A DNA stretch of 64,000 nt, from the NCBI GenBank assembly GCA_040981125.1, contig JANRMQ010000015.1, positions 20,801 to 84,800 of the forward strand, in the 5' to 3' direction. Under the pieces are notes generated by a model. The model was not told where the DNA came from, did not search any database, and was given only the letters and a program-made list of their open reading frames with translations. The translations under genes were made by a program, and so were the position numbers. Position 1 is the stretch's first letter, and every line of letters starts with the position of its first letter. This document shows positions 35,201 through 43,053 of the stretch, piece after piece. Origin of the DNA: DASSBQ01 sp040981125. Lineage in GTDB: Bacteria > Nitrospirota > Nitrospiria > Nitrospirales > Nitrospiraceae.

Positions 35201-35617
35201 ATGAGCACACAAACACAAACGCAATCCCAGAATCCACAAGACTCTCGTCCCGCCTCGAGCATCTGCTGGTTTGAGATCCCGGCGGATAATCCCGAACGGG
35301 CGAAGAGTTTTTACGGCTCGTTGTTCGGCTGGAAAATCGAATTGTTTCCGGGGATGACGGATTACTGGCACATCGATACCGGCGGCAGCGATGAGACGCT
35401 CGATGGCGGGTTGATCACGCGTAAGCATCCGAACCAACCCGTCACGAACTACATCGCCGTGTCTTCGGTGGACGAATCTGCCGCGAAGGTCGAGGAGCTT
35501 GGCGGCACAATTTGCAAGCCCAAGACGGCAGTCCCGCAAATGGGCTTCTTCGTCATTTGCCGGGATACGGAAGGAAACGAGTTCGCCTTGTGGGAAAAGA
35601 ATGAGCGTGCGAAGTAG
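35201..35617 (+). CDS. VOC-family protein 2 (glyoxalase-like)
   Basis: Starting MSTQTQTQSQNPQDSRPASS, the protein has a disordered lead and then a VOC domain: ICWFEIPADNPERAKSFYGSLFGWKIE, TRKHPNQPVTNYIAV and MGFFVICRDTEGNEFALWE. This is the subgroup in which two beta-alpha modules bind a metal or ligand. An ATG at 35117 opens the same frame but overlaps the MoaD gene, so I prefer 35201. Confidence 0.85.
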   Translation: MSTQTQTQSQNPQDSRPASSICWFEIPADNPERAKSFYGSLFGWKIELFPGMTDYWHIDTGGSDETLDGGLITRKHPNQPVTNYIAVSSVDESAAKVEELGGTICKPKTAVPQMGFFVICRDTEGNEFALWEKNERAK

Positions 35618-35723
35618 GGGCTCCAAGAATCTCATTGTTGCTGAACCGGATTGAAACTCAGCCAAGCGCGCTGACAGAAGGTTGGATCATATTCGTCACC
35701 ACCTCAACTGCAAGGAGGCATCG

Positions 35724-36335
35724 ATGCGTTCCACACTGACTCTACTCACTTGTTTCTGTCTCATGATGACGGCGGTATCGGCGTCGGCCGAAGACAAGAA
35801 GCCAGCCAAAGAGATGGACCCGCAGGCGATGATGGAGGAGTATAAGAAGCTCGCCACCCCCGGCGAGCCCCATAAGCAGCTCGCGAGCTTGGCCGGCAGC
35901 TGGACCACGAAGACCAAAGAGTGGATGGAACCAGGCAAGCCGCCAATGGAGTCGTCCGGGTCCGTTGAGATGAAGACCTTGTTGGACGGACGGTTTATTC
36001 AGCAGGAGTTCACCGGCGATATGATGGGGCAGCCCTACAACGGCATAGGGACCACCGGATACGACAATCTTCGCAAGCGTTATGTCTCGACCTGGATGGA
36101 TTCCATGGGCACCGGGATCTTCACGATGGAAGGGAAGGCGAGTGCCGACGGCAAGACCATCACGTTGAAGGGCCAGCACGCCGAGCTTGGCGGAGGGCAG
36201 ATGTCGCACCGTGCCGTCTGGACCCTGGTGGACCCGAATACGCAAACATTTGTGATGTATGGCTCACACGGTCACGGCAAGGAACAGGGCAAGGAAATGA
36301 AGATGATGGAGATCACCTACACGAGGAAACAGTAA
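35724..36335 (+). CDS. Secreted DUF1579 protein
   Basis: A signal peptide (LLTCFCLMMTAVSASA) is followed by a DUF1579 domain: LASLAGSWTTKTKEWMEPGK, LDGRFIQQEFTGDMMGQPYNGIGTTGYDN and MSHRAVWTLVDPNTQTFVMY. It forms a lipocalin-like beta-barrel, often found near ECF42 and YCII genes. The chosen ATG at 35724 begins the signal peptide and follows AAGGAGG. It is probably periplasmic and binds a small molecule. Confidence 0.85.
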   Translation: MRSTLTLLTCFCLMMTAVSASAEDKKPAKEMDPQAMMEEYKKLATPGEPHKQLASLAGSWTTKTKEWMEPGKPPMESSGSVEMKTLLDGRFIQQEFTGDMMGQPYNGIGTTGYDNLRKRYVSTWMDSMGTGIFTMEGKASADGKTITLKGQHAELGGGQMSHRAVWTLVDPNTQTFVMYGSHGHGKEQGKEMKMMEITYTRKQ

Positions 36336-36372
36336 AGGATCGGACAAAAAGAGCGCAGGTGGGAGCCGACAG

Positions 36373-37227
36373 GTGATCTGCGTCACTGGAGCGGGCGGAA
36401 CAGTCGGAGGCGAGCTGATCAAGCATCTCCACTCGGCGCATGTGCCGTTTCGCGCGGCGTATTTCTCGCCAGGGAAAGCGGAAGCGGCGCGTGCTCGAGG
36501 GATGGAGGCCGCCGTCATCGATTACCACCGCCCAGAGACGCTTCGAGCGGCATTTCAGGGCTGTGACAAACTGTTTCTCTTGGGGCCAAACGCACAGAAT
36601 CAAACAGAGCTCGAACTCAATGCCGTTGAAGCGGCAGAGCGGGTCGGAATACGGCACATCGTGAAGCTGTCCGTCATGGGTGCCGACGCCGAGGCATACG
36701 CCATCGCCTTGCTGCATCGCCCCGTCGAGAAGGCGATCGCATCGAGCGGCATCCCCTGGACCTTTCTCCGCCCAAACAGCTTCATGCAAAATGTCGTGAC
36801 CTACATGAGCGGCACGATCAAGGCCGAGGCGGCATTTTACAGCGCCAGCGGCGAGGGAAAGATCAGTCACGTAGACGTGCGCGACATCGTCGCCGTAGCG
36901 GTGGAAGCGCTCACCGGGTCTAACCACGTCGGCAAAGCATATACACTCACGGGACCCCAGGCGCTGACCTATGACGAGCTTGCAAACGAATTGTCGAACG
37001 CCGTCGGGCGTCCGATCAGGCACATCAATCTTCCACCTGCCGACCTGAAGAATGCGATGATCGCCGAGGGCATGCCCGAGGCGATCGCCGATCGAATGCT
37101 CGACCTGGAGCGGTACTATCGGGAGGGGCAGGCCGGCCTTATCACTCAAGACATCAAACAAATGACGGGGCGCGATCCGAGACGTTTTGCGGACTACGCG
37201 CGGCACGTTGCCTCTGCGCTGACATAG
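36373..37227 (+). CDS. NmrA-like NAD(P)-binding protein (atypical SDR)
   Basis: The GTG start gives MICVTGAGGTVGGELIKHL, a Rossmann GxxGxxG. Features of NmrA/QOR2-type proteins follow: VIDYHRPETLRAAFQGCDKLFLLGP, NAVEAAERVGIRHIVKLSVMGAD and WTFLRPNSFMQNVVTYM. They bind NAD(P) and act as oxidoreductases or redox sensors. The catalytic Tyr-Lys of classical SDRs is absent. It follows the DUF1579 gene by 37 bases. Confidence 0.85.
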   Translation: MICVTGAGGTVGGELIKHLHSAHVPFRAAYFSPGKAEAARARGMEAAVIDYHRPETLRAAFQGCDKLFLLGPNAQNQTELELNAVEAAERVGIRHIVKLSVMGADAEAYAIALLHRPVEKAIASSGIPWTFLRPNSFMQNVVTYMSGTIKAEAAFYSASGEGKISHVDVRDIVAVAVEALTGSNHVGKAYTLTGPQALTYDELANELSNAVGRPIRHINLPPADLKNAMIAEGMPEAIADRMLDLERYYREGQAGLITQDIKQMTGRDPRRFADYARHVASALT

Positions 37228-37308
37228 AAGACAGGAGCGAATCATGAAAAACAAGGCAGCAGCGTCGATGTTCGCTTAGCAAAAGTCATCCAACATCAAG
37301 GACATACC

Positions 37309-37461
37309 ATGCCGCTCAAGAAAGCCACCGTCCTCATCGTCGGCGGAAGCTCGGGCATCGGACTTCGAAGTGGGCCGAAGCCATATTCAAAGGAAGTGGC
37401 AGGCCATATGCTTGTCTATGCACAGCCCTGCTTTAACCAGCTCATCAAGGGGAACAACTGA
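37309..37461 (+). pseudogene. SDR N-terminal remnant
   Basis: The 50-codon frame begins MPLKKATVLIVGGSSGIGL, the nucleotide-binding start of a short-chain dehydrogenase, and then runs into unrelated residues and a stop (TGATG) that overlaps the next gene. The rest of the enzyme is deleted. Just upstream, at 37243, MKNKAAASMFA then stop looks like a remnant of a VOC start. Confidence 0.55.
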
Positions 37462-37943
37462 TGGCCAAGATCAAACAAAAGATTCAGACATTTCTCTGGT
37501 ACGACCACGAGGCTGAAGAGGCGGCGAATTACTACGTGTCCGTGTTCCCGGACAGCAGGATTATCTCGATCAGCCGCTACAACTCCGCCATACCGGACAA
37601 GAAAGGCTCGGTCATGATGTGCAAGTTCCAGCTTGCCGGGCAAGAATTTCTTGCGCTCAACGGAGGCTCGCAGGAGAAGTTCAATGATTCCATTTCACTG
37701 CTCGTAGAGTGCGAGACACAGGCGGAGATCGATGAACTCTGGAGCACGCTCACCGAAGGCGGTTCCGAGCGACCATGCGGCTGGCTGACCGACAAGTTCG
37801 GATTATCCTGGCAGATCGCTCCCACGAGGCTTCTCGAGCTTGTGCAAGATCCGGATGACACGAAGGCGTCGCAGGCGATGCAAGCCATGTTCTCGATGAA
37901 GAAGATCATCATCGCTGACATCGAGCGCGCGGTTCGGACTTAA
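37461..37943 (+). CDS. VOC-family protein (PhnB-like) 3
   Basis: The 160-residue protein resembles VOC 1: IQTFLWYDHEAEEAANYYVS, FQLAGQEFLALNGGSQEKFN and PCGWLTDKFGLSWQIAP. It is full length for a PhnB-type protein. Its start overlaps the stop of the SDR remnant (TGATG), so the remnant's translation may still couple it. Confidence 0.88.
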   Translation: MAKIKQKIQTFLWYDHEAEEAANYYVSVFPDSRIISISRYNSAIPDKKGSVMMCKFQLAGQEFLALNGGSQEKFNDSISLLVECETQAEIDELWSTLTEGGSERPCGWLTDKFGLSWQIAPTRLLELVQDPDDTKASQAMQAMFSMKKIIIADIERAVRT

Positions 37944-38152
37944 CGGCTTTGTGGGCAAGCATGTCGAATCACCGGACCAATGCCGCCGGCATCGCGGTGA
38001 GGCCTGGGACGCTGGTCGAAGCACTTGGCGGTTGAATAGGCGACGTCAGTGCGGCATGGTTTGATAGAGAACAGGAATCGACTTGAAACGTTGAAGTGAA
38101 GTGTACGAGCAACGACAACCACGACCACCTCGCACACGAGAGGGAAAAGGCC

Positions 38153-38203
38153 ATGAAGAACAAAGTCGTGTTGTTTGAAATCCCTGCCTGCGTCGGCTTT
38201 TAA
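38153..38203 (+). pseudogene. VOC gene 5' remnant
   Basis: The frame reads MKNKVVLFEIPACVGF and stops. The start matches the intact gene at 39481 (MKNKVCFFEIPASDV) almost exactly, including the ATG context. Only the first 15 or so codons survive. Confidence 0.5.
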
Positions 38204-38225
38204 GAAACAAAAGAATTCTAGGAAA

Positions 38226-38258
38226 GGCCTTCGACAAGCTCAGGGTGAACGGGTTATC
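38226..38258. repeat. REP-like repeat fragment
   Basis: TTCGACAAGCTCAGGGTGA followed by ACGG is a sequence widely repeated between genes in many bacterial genomes (often as the spurious protein piece PFVLSLSKG). A single copy is seen here, between a VOC remnant and an SDR gene. Confidence 0.5.
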
Positions 38259-38327
38259 AACGAAATTTGTGGGACGCAACACTAGGAATACTGAAATAAT
38301 GCATGACCCCGCAATAGAGATCCAGAC

Positions 38328-39242
38328 ATGAAGAAATCGCTGGCGGGCAAGGTGGCCTTAGTCGCTGGAGCGACGAGGGGCGCGGGTCGAGGGATCGCAA
38401 TCGAACTGGGTGCCGCAGGCGCGACAGTCTACGTAACGGGACGAACGACGCGGGACCAACCATCCGAATATGCTCGTCCGGAAACCATAGAGGAAACGGC
38501 GGAGCTTGTGTCGGCATCCGGCGGCGCAGGCATCGCGGTCCGAGTCGATCATCTGGTCCCAGACGAGGTTGAGGCGTTGGGCCATCGCATCCGAACCGAG
38601 CAAGGTCGCCTCGACGTAATCGTGAATGATATTTGGGGCGGAGAGAACCTCAAGGAATGGGACACACCCGTCTGGAAGCATAATCTCCCGAATGGGTTGC
38701 GCTTGCTGAGGCTCGGTATCGAGACGCATCTGATCACGGCCCACCATGCCTTGCCGCTCCTGATCGAGCAACCAGGGGGGCTCCTTGTCGAGGTGACGGA
38801 CGGTACGGCCGAGTATAACGAGCAACATTACAGGATCAACCCGTTCTATGACCTGGCGAAGGTCGCTGTGACGCGTATGGCGTGGGCGCACGCCAAGGAC
38901 CTCGCGCCGTACGGCGCGACCTCGGTCTCCATCACGCCAGGCTGGTTGCGGTCGGAGATCATGCTGGAGGCGTTTGGCGTGACTGAAGAAAATTGGCGGG
39001 ATGCAACAGTAACGGTGCCGCATTTCGCGATTTCCGAGACTCCCCGGTTCATCGGCCGCGCCGTGGCGGCCCTTGCGGCTGATCCGAACCATTCGCGCTG
39101 GAACGGACAATCGCTTTCCAGCGGACAATTGGCGCAGGTCTACGGCTTCACCGATCTCGACTGCAGCCGGCCCGATGCGTGGAGGTACCTCGTCGAAGTT
39201 CAGGACGCAGGCAAACCCGCTGATGTCACAGGCTATCGCTGA
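38328..39242 (+). CDS. Short-chain dehydrogenase/reductase
   Basis: The 304-residue SDR has a variant cofactor motif, GATRGAGRG, a typical NDIWGG in place of NNAG, and the active-site YDLAKVAVTRMAWAHAKDL with catalytic Tyr and Lys. An extended C-terminal region (GQSLSSGQLAQVYGFTD) is seen in the SDR subgroup common in ECF-linked clusters. It is a full-length NAD(P)-dependent enzyme; the substrate is unknown. Confidence 0.88.
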   Translation: MKKSLAGKVALVAGATRGAGRGIAIELGAAGATVYVTGRTTRDQPSEYARPETIEETAELVSASGGAGIAVRVDHLVPDEVEALGHRIRTEQGRLDVIVNDIWGGENLKEWDTPVWKHNLPNGLRLLRLGIETHLITAHHALPLLIEQPGGLLVEVTDGTAEYNEQHYRINPFYDLAKVAVTRMAWAHAKDLAPYGATSVSITPGWLRSEIMLEAFGVTEENWRDATVTVPHFAISETPRFIGRAVAALAADPNHSRWNGQSLSSGQLAQVYGFTDLDCSRPDAWRYLVEVQDAGKPADVTGYR

Positions 39243-39339
39243 CAGAGGTGGAAAATGAGGCCGCGCCACCGGCGGACGGGCCTGCGACGCGAAGTTTGAT
39301 CCGCTCGTGGGACACCGGACGAGATGGCATCTGTGCCGT

Positions 39340-39367
39340 TGTCGATTCGGCGGTTCTTACTCGACTA
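39340..39367 (+). promoter_or_regulatory. Predicted ECF42-type promoter 5
   Basis: TGTCGATTCG at 39340 and CGACTA at 39362-39367, with 16 bases between the hexamers. It overlaps the inverted repeat below and lies 113 bases before VOC 4. Confidence 0.65.
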
Positions 39368-39394
39368 TAGAGTAAGAACCAAAGAGTAAGAACC
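39352..39394. repeat. Inverted and direct repeat over promoter 5
   Basis: GGTTCTTACTC (39352-39362), a 7-base gap, its exact complement GAGTAAGAACC (39370-39380), three bases, then the same GAGTAAGAACC again (39384-39394). It is placed so that it covers the -10 half of the predicted promoter. It may be an operator; it could also fold as an RNA hairpin. Confidence 0.6.
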
Positions 39395-39480
39395 GAGAAG
39401 AGGGACGCTCACATACAAAGAGCAACCACATTCGATTCATGGTCGTGGTCACAGCCACGAGAACAAGAAAGGGATTGAAC

Positions 39481-39861
39481 ATGAAAAACAAAGTCTGTTT
39501 TTTTGAGATCCCGGCATCGGATGTCAACAAGGCCAAAACGTTTTATGAAACGGTGTTCGACTGGAAGGTGGAGTTGGAGGGCAACGAAGGCGCCATGGCG
39601 CTCACCACGGCGGCCGACAAAAATTACAATCCAACCGAGCCTGGCGGTATCAATGGAGGCTTTTATACACGCAAATCCAAAGATGACCATCCATCAATGG
39701 GCGTTGAAACTGATTCGATCGACAACACGCTCAAGGCCATCCACAAAGCAGGCGGGAAAGTAGTGACGCCGAAACATTCCATCGGGGAATGGGGCTTTAT
39801 GGCGGACTTTGCGGATCCGGAGGACAATGTGATGACTCTCTGGGAAAAGCCGAGGAAATGA
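39481..39861 (+). CDS. VOC-family protein 4 (glyoxalase-like)
   Basis: Starting MKNKVCFFEIPASDVNKAKT, the 126-residue protein shows FYETVFDWKVELEG, PTEPGGINGGFYTR and EWGFMADFADPEDNVMTLWE, a complete VOC domain close to VOC 2. The chosen ATG is at 39481; an upstream ATG at 39439 lacks support. Two nearby remnants share its first residues, so this gene family has been copied and lost locally. Confidence 0.88.
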   Translation: MKNKVCFFEIPASDVNKAKTFYETVFDWKVELEGNEGAMALTTAADKNYNPTEPGGINGGFYTRKSKDDHPSMGVETDSIDNTLKAIHKAGGKVVTPKHSIGEWGFMADFADPEDNVMTLWEKPRK

Positions 39862-39924
39862 ATCTCAAGATCTAAATGAAGCGGTCAAATATGAGCACTC
39901 TCGCCAATCGAAGGAGACGTAGTC

Positions 39925-40371
39925 ATGGGAACCAACACGATTCGACTTCACCGCGTATTTCGTACGACGCCGGAGAAGATTTATCGGGCATTCCTCGATG
40001 CGGACGCGATGACAAAGTGGCTGCCGCCAAACGGATTCACGGGCAAGGTTCATCACATGGATGCCAAAGTTGGGGGAACCTTCAAGATGTCGTTTGCCAA
40101 TTTCACCACAGGTAAAAGCCACTCCTTTGGCGGTGAGTATCTCGAACTCGTGCCGCATGAACGGATTCGCTATACGGACAACTTCGACGACCCGAACCTC
40201 CCGGGAGAAATGCGCGTGACGGTCATGTTGAAGAACGTATCGAGTGGGACGGAAGTGAACATCGTGCAAGAAGATGTGCCCGACGTCATTCCAGCCGAGG
40301 CGTGCTATCTCGGCTGGCAAGAATCGTTGATCCTGCTGGGGAAACTCGTCGAAGCGGAGATTCCGGACTAA
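39925..40371 (+). CDS. SRPBCC/AHSA1-domain protein
   Basis: The 148-residue protein has the activator-of-Hsp90-like START fold: IRLHRVFRTTPEKIYRAFLDADAMTKWLPPNG, HHMDAKVGGTFKMSF, SGTEVNIVQEDVPDVIPAEACYLGWQESLILLGKLVE. Such proteins are often in ECF42 clusters. No partner enzyme is obvious. It follows VOC 4 by about 60 bases. Confidence 0.87.
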   Translation: MGTNTIRLHRVFRTTPEKIYRAFLDADAMTKWLPPNGFTGKVHHMDAKVGGTFKMSFANFTTGKSHSFGGEYLELVPHERIRYTDNFDDPNLPGEMRVTVMLKNVSSGTEVNIVQEDVPDVIPAEACYLGWQESLILLGKLVEAEIPD

Positions 40372-40476
40372 CACCGTCAGTCGCAAATCGTTCTGGCTGC
40401 GAACAAGCAAATGCAGAGGCGTCATTTGTCATAGTAGAAGGGATGCTTGACGGTGTAGAGGTCAAGAGAGGCGCCC

Positions 40477-41748
40477 ATGTTGAAACAGATTGCCGCCTTT
40501 AGCCTGCTTGCCGTCGCCTTCTGCATGAGTGCCGTCGCCTTGTCGGGTCGAAACACCCGCGCCGAGGAGCTGCTCGATGACCCCATCGCGTATATCGGCC
40601 ATGGCGGGATGTTTGATCGAACTGGCAACCGGATCGAGCCGACGCGCGAGTTTATCGCAGATGCGCAGCGCTTCTATATGGAGTTTTTATCTGAGCGGCT
40701 TCTCGATCAACAGCGCCAATCATTCAAGAGTAAGCGCGAAAGGCTCTTTGCCGGCCCTGAACTTGACGAGCAGAGTCGCCTCGTCGCGAACTCAGCACTG
40801 ATCGATTGGCAGATCCAGAATGTCGATGCTGCTCGTGTTGAGGACGTGCATAGGCTCGCCGGCAAGAACCACTTCTTAAAATGGCTGCTACAGTCCCACG
40901 TGGCCGTCGATCAACCGACCAAGGAGTCCCATACCTTCACCATGCCGGATCCACTGCAAAACCGCCTCAATGAAGCGGGTCTGAGCGTCGCAGTGGCTCG
41001 ATCGACGTCCCAGAGCCGCGACGGTTACATAGAAGAGTGCCGGAATGCCGGCGTGCCGATCCCTCCGGACTGGGGATCAACGAAGTGGAAGTCCAAGGGA
41101 TTTCTCACCACCAATTTTGTCGGCGGTCCCGCGGAGGTGTTCATCGCGTTGAGCTCGTCTCCGACCGGCGTCAGTATCGCGTTGCCGCGCTATGTGGGCG
41201 ACATCATCGATCAGCTCGGGATCATCAGCCTCGGCCAAGCCAGCAGCAAGGCATGCTTCTGGGACAACCACAAGAACATCCCAAAAGGAAGTCCCCTTTC
41301 CTTGAGCGAGTTCGCAGGCGGCGCTGAATTGGCTGATGGTTTCGGAGGGCGTTGCACCGCTTGCCATGCCGGTGAAAATCCCTTCGTCATTCACCCGAAC
41401 ACCAATCTCGGGTTGCCGAATCTCAATGGGGTACCTCTGTTTCCCAACAATTGGTATCAACCACTGGTCCATCCTGGGTGGCCACAAAACCCAGGCCCCT
41501 TGGGAGGGACCACAGGAGCGTGCAATGCGTGTCACACGGCAGGCGGCGAAGGTGGCCGCTTTCCCGACATGTCCCCAACGATCGGGGAATACTGTGGGAC
41601 CGTGCTCGGGAACGCGATTGATTTCACCATGCCTCCTGGAAATCCTGGGAATCAGAATTTCGCGGAACACGCCAATGCGCTGAAGATGTTGTGCGCTGGA
41701 ACCGGCATCGCAGAGGTGATGGACTCCATTCTACTGCCGTTGCGTTAG
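40477..41748 (+). CDS. Secreted dihaem c-type protein, 423 aa
   Basis: A signal peptide (AFSLLAVAFCMSAVALS) precedes a long helical domain, then two haem c motifs, CTACH (about residue 293) and CNACH (about 349). A conserved Cys near the end (KMLCAGTG) may act structurally. The haem-containing third is rich in Pro, Gly and Asn. The product is probably a periplasmic electron-transfer protein or oxidase. I do not recognise the family from the N-terminal part. The next small secreted protein may be its partner. Confidence 0.75.
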   Translation: MLKQIAAFSLLAVAFCMSAVALSGRNTRAEELLDDPIAYIGHGGMFDRTGNRIEPTREFIADAQRFYMEFLSERLLDQQRQSFKSKRERLFAGPELDEQSRLVANSALIDWQIQNVDAARVEDVHRLAGKNHFLKWLLQSHVAVDQPTKESHTFTMPDPLQNRLNEAGLSVAVARSTSQSRDGYIEECRNAGVPIPPDWGSTKWKSKGFLTTNFVGGPAEVFIALSSSPTGVSIALPRYVGDIIDQLGIISLGQASSKACFWDNHKNIPKGSPLSLSEFAGGAELADGFGGRCTACHAGENPFVIHPNTNLGLPNLNGVPLFPNNWYQPLVHPGWPQNPGPLGGTTGACNACHTAGGEGGRFPDMSPTIGEYCGTVLGNAIDFTMPPGNPGNQNFAEHANALKMLCAGTGIAEVMDSILLPLR

Positions 41749-41807
41749 GATCCTATTCGAAAAATGAGCGTCGTAGGATCATAGAATCCTAAAAGGAGGG
41801 CCATCCC

Positions 41808-42191
41808 ATGATGAGCATTCGATTGTCCGTCGCGCGCTCTCGGCGTCTGTATGCAATGGCCATTGCCGTGATGGTGAGTCTCATGTCCCTCTCGCCGGCC
41901 GCTCCAGTATTCGGAGCCGAGAAGTTCTTCGCGTGTACCCCCGCGAATGTGGCCGCCTTTCCCAACAGTCGCATCCATGTCAAGTGTTCGCCAGGTGACG
42001 GAGCCATTACATTCTTTGCCTTTGGTGTCAAAGATGACGGAGAAGCGAACCGACTATTGAGTCTTCTCACGACGGCGTTGGTGACGAAGAAGCGATTGGA
42101 CATATTGTATGATCCAAACGACCTCGACGGCGCCAAGATCGGTTGCCTCAACAAAGATTGTCGCCTTATTCGAGGTGCTATGATGTTCTAG
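41808..42191 (+). CDS. Small secreted hypothetical protein, 127 aa
   Basis: A signal peptide (MAIAVMVSLMSLSPAAPVFGA) is followed by a mature part of about 85 residues with four cysteines (ACTP, KCSP, GCLNKDC) that may pair. It has a beta-rich pattern (ITFFAFGVKDDG, LDILYDPNDLDG). No family is recognised. It starts 60 bases after the dihaem gene with AAGGAGG before the ATG, so they are likely one operon. Confidence 0.7.
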   Translation: MMSIRLSVARSRRLYAMAIAVMVSLMSLSPAAPVFGAEKFFACTPANVAAFPNSRIHVKCSPGDGAITFFAFGVKDDGEANRLLSLLTTALVTKKRLDILYDPNDLDGAKIGCLNKDCRLIRGAMMF

Positions 42192-42422
42192 CCAAGACAG
42201 CGGTGTGGTTCCCATGAGGAACCGAACTGCCATGCAATTCGAGCTGTCGGCGAAGGCATCCTGTGTTCAATTGCGGCTAAAGTGCGGAGTGGAAGCGTTC
42301 GGCGAAAGGTGATGACCGTAGTCGCCAAGAAGGTTTTCGACAAATGTGTCGGTTGCATGGCAATATCGGTGATGTTTCATTAAAGTCAGTTAGTCATTAC
42401 GAAACGCGCTGCCGGACTTGAT

Positions 42423-43052
42423 ATGCCAAGAAAGACGGAGCCCTCTCGCTGCCCGTGGGTGGACCTGACCAAGCCGGATTACGTCGCCTATCATGACGAC
42501 GAATGGGGCGTACCGGTGCACGATGACAAATTGTTATTTGAATTTCTGATCCTGGAAGGCGCGCAGGCGGGGCTGAGCTGGTATACGGTCCTACGCAAGC
42601 GAGACAATTACCGCAAGGCATTCGACCGCTTCGATCCCGCAAAAGTGGCCCGATATGGCGACCGCAAGGTCCAGGAGCTGCTCGGCAATGCCGGCATCAT
42701 CCGAAACAAAGCAAAGGTCCTTGCCGCCGTCAACAACGCGCGCAAATTCTTAGAGGTCCAGGAGGAGTTCGGCAGCTTCACTGCGTACAGTTGGAAATTC
42801 GTGAACGGCAAGCCGATCGTGCATCAGATCAAGGACTTGAAAGGGTGTCCGGCGACCAGTCGCGAGTCCGACGCGATGAGCAAGGATCTCCGGCGGCGAG
42901 GTTTCCAATTCGTGGGATCGACGATTTGCTATGCGCATATGCAGGCGACGGGGATGGTGAACGACCATGTCCTCACCTGTTCCAGGAGACAGGAGATCAT
43001 TAAAGGGTACTCGTCCCACTCATCTCGACGAACCAAAACGCCGGGAGACTGA
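42423..43052 (+). CDS. tag: DNA-3-methyladenine glycosylase I
   Basis: Tag removes 3-methyladenine from alkylated DNA. The 209-residue protein has the family's zinc and base-binding residues: CPWVDLTKPDYVAYHDDEWG, LFEFLILEGAQAGLSW, GNAGIIRNKAKVLAAVNNA and, near the end, FVGSTICYAHMQATGMVNDH. It is full length, with a Ser/Arg-rich tail. The next gene starts one base after its stop. Confidence 0.95.
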   Translation: MPRKTEPSRCPWVDLTKPDYVAYHDDEWGVPVHDDKLLFEFLILEGAQAGLSWYTVLRKRDNYRKAFDRFDPAKVARYGDRKVQELLGNAGIIRNKAKVLAAVNNARKFLEVQEEFGSFTAYSWKFVNGKPIVHQIKDLKGCPATSRESDAMSKDLRRRGFQFVGSTICYAHMQATGMVNDHVLTCSRRQEIIKGYSSHSSRRTKTPGD

Positions 43053-43053
43053 C

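Noticed and set aside
36313..37254. 313-codon minus-strand frame opposite the NmrA-like gene
   Set aside because: It lies antisense to a gene with a clear Rossmann motif and continues beyond both ends without protein features.
37972..37999. TGTCGA followed by CGCC before the SDR region
   Set aside because: The second box does not match (CGCCGG rather than CGACTA); not counted as a sixth promoter.
38358..39269. 303-codon minus-strand frame opposite the SDR gene
   Set aside because: The SDR on the plus strand has cofactor and catalytic motifs; the antisense frame is a codon-bias shadow.
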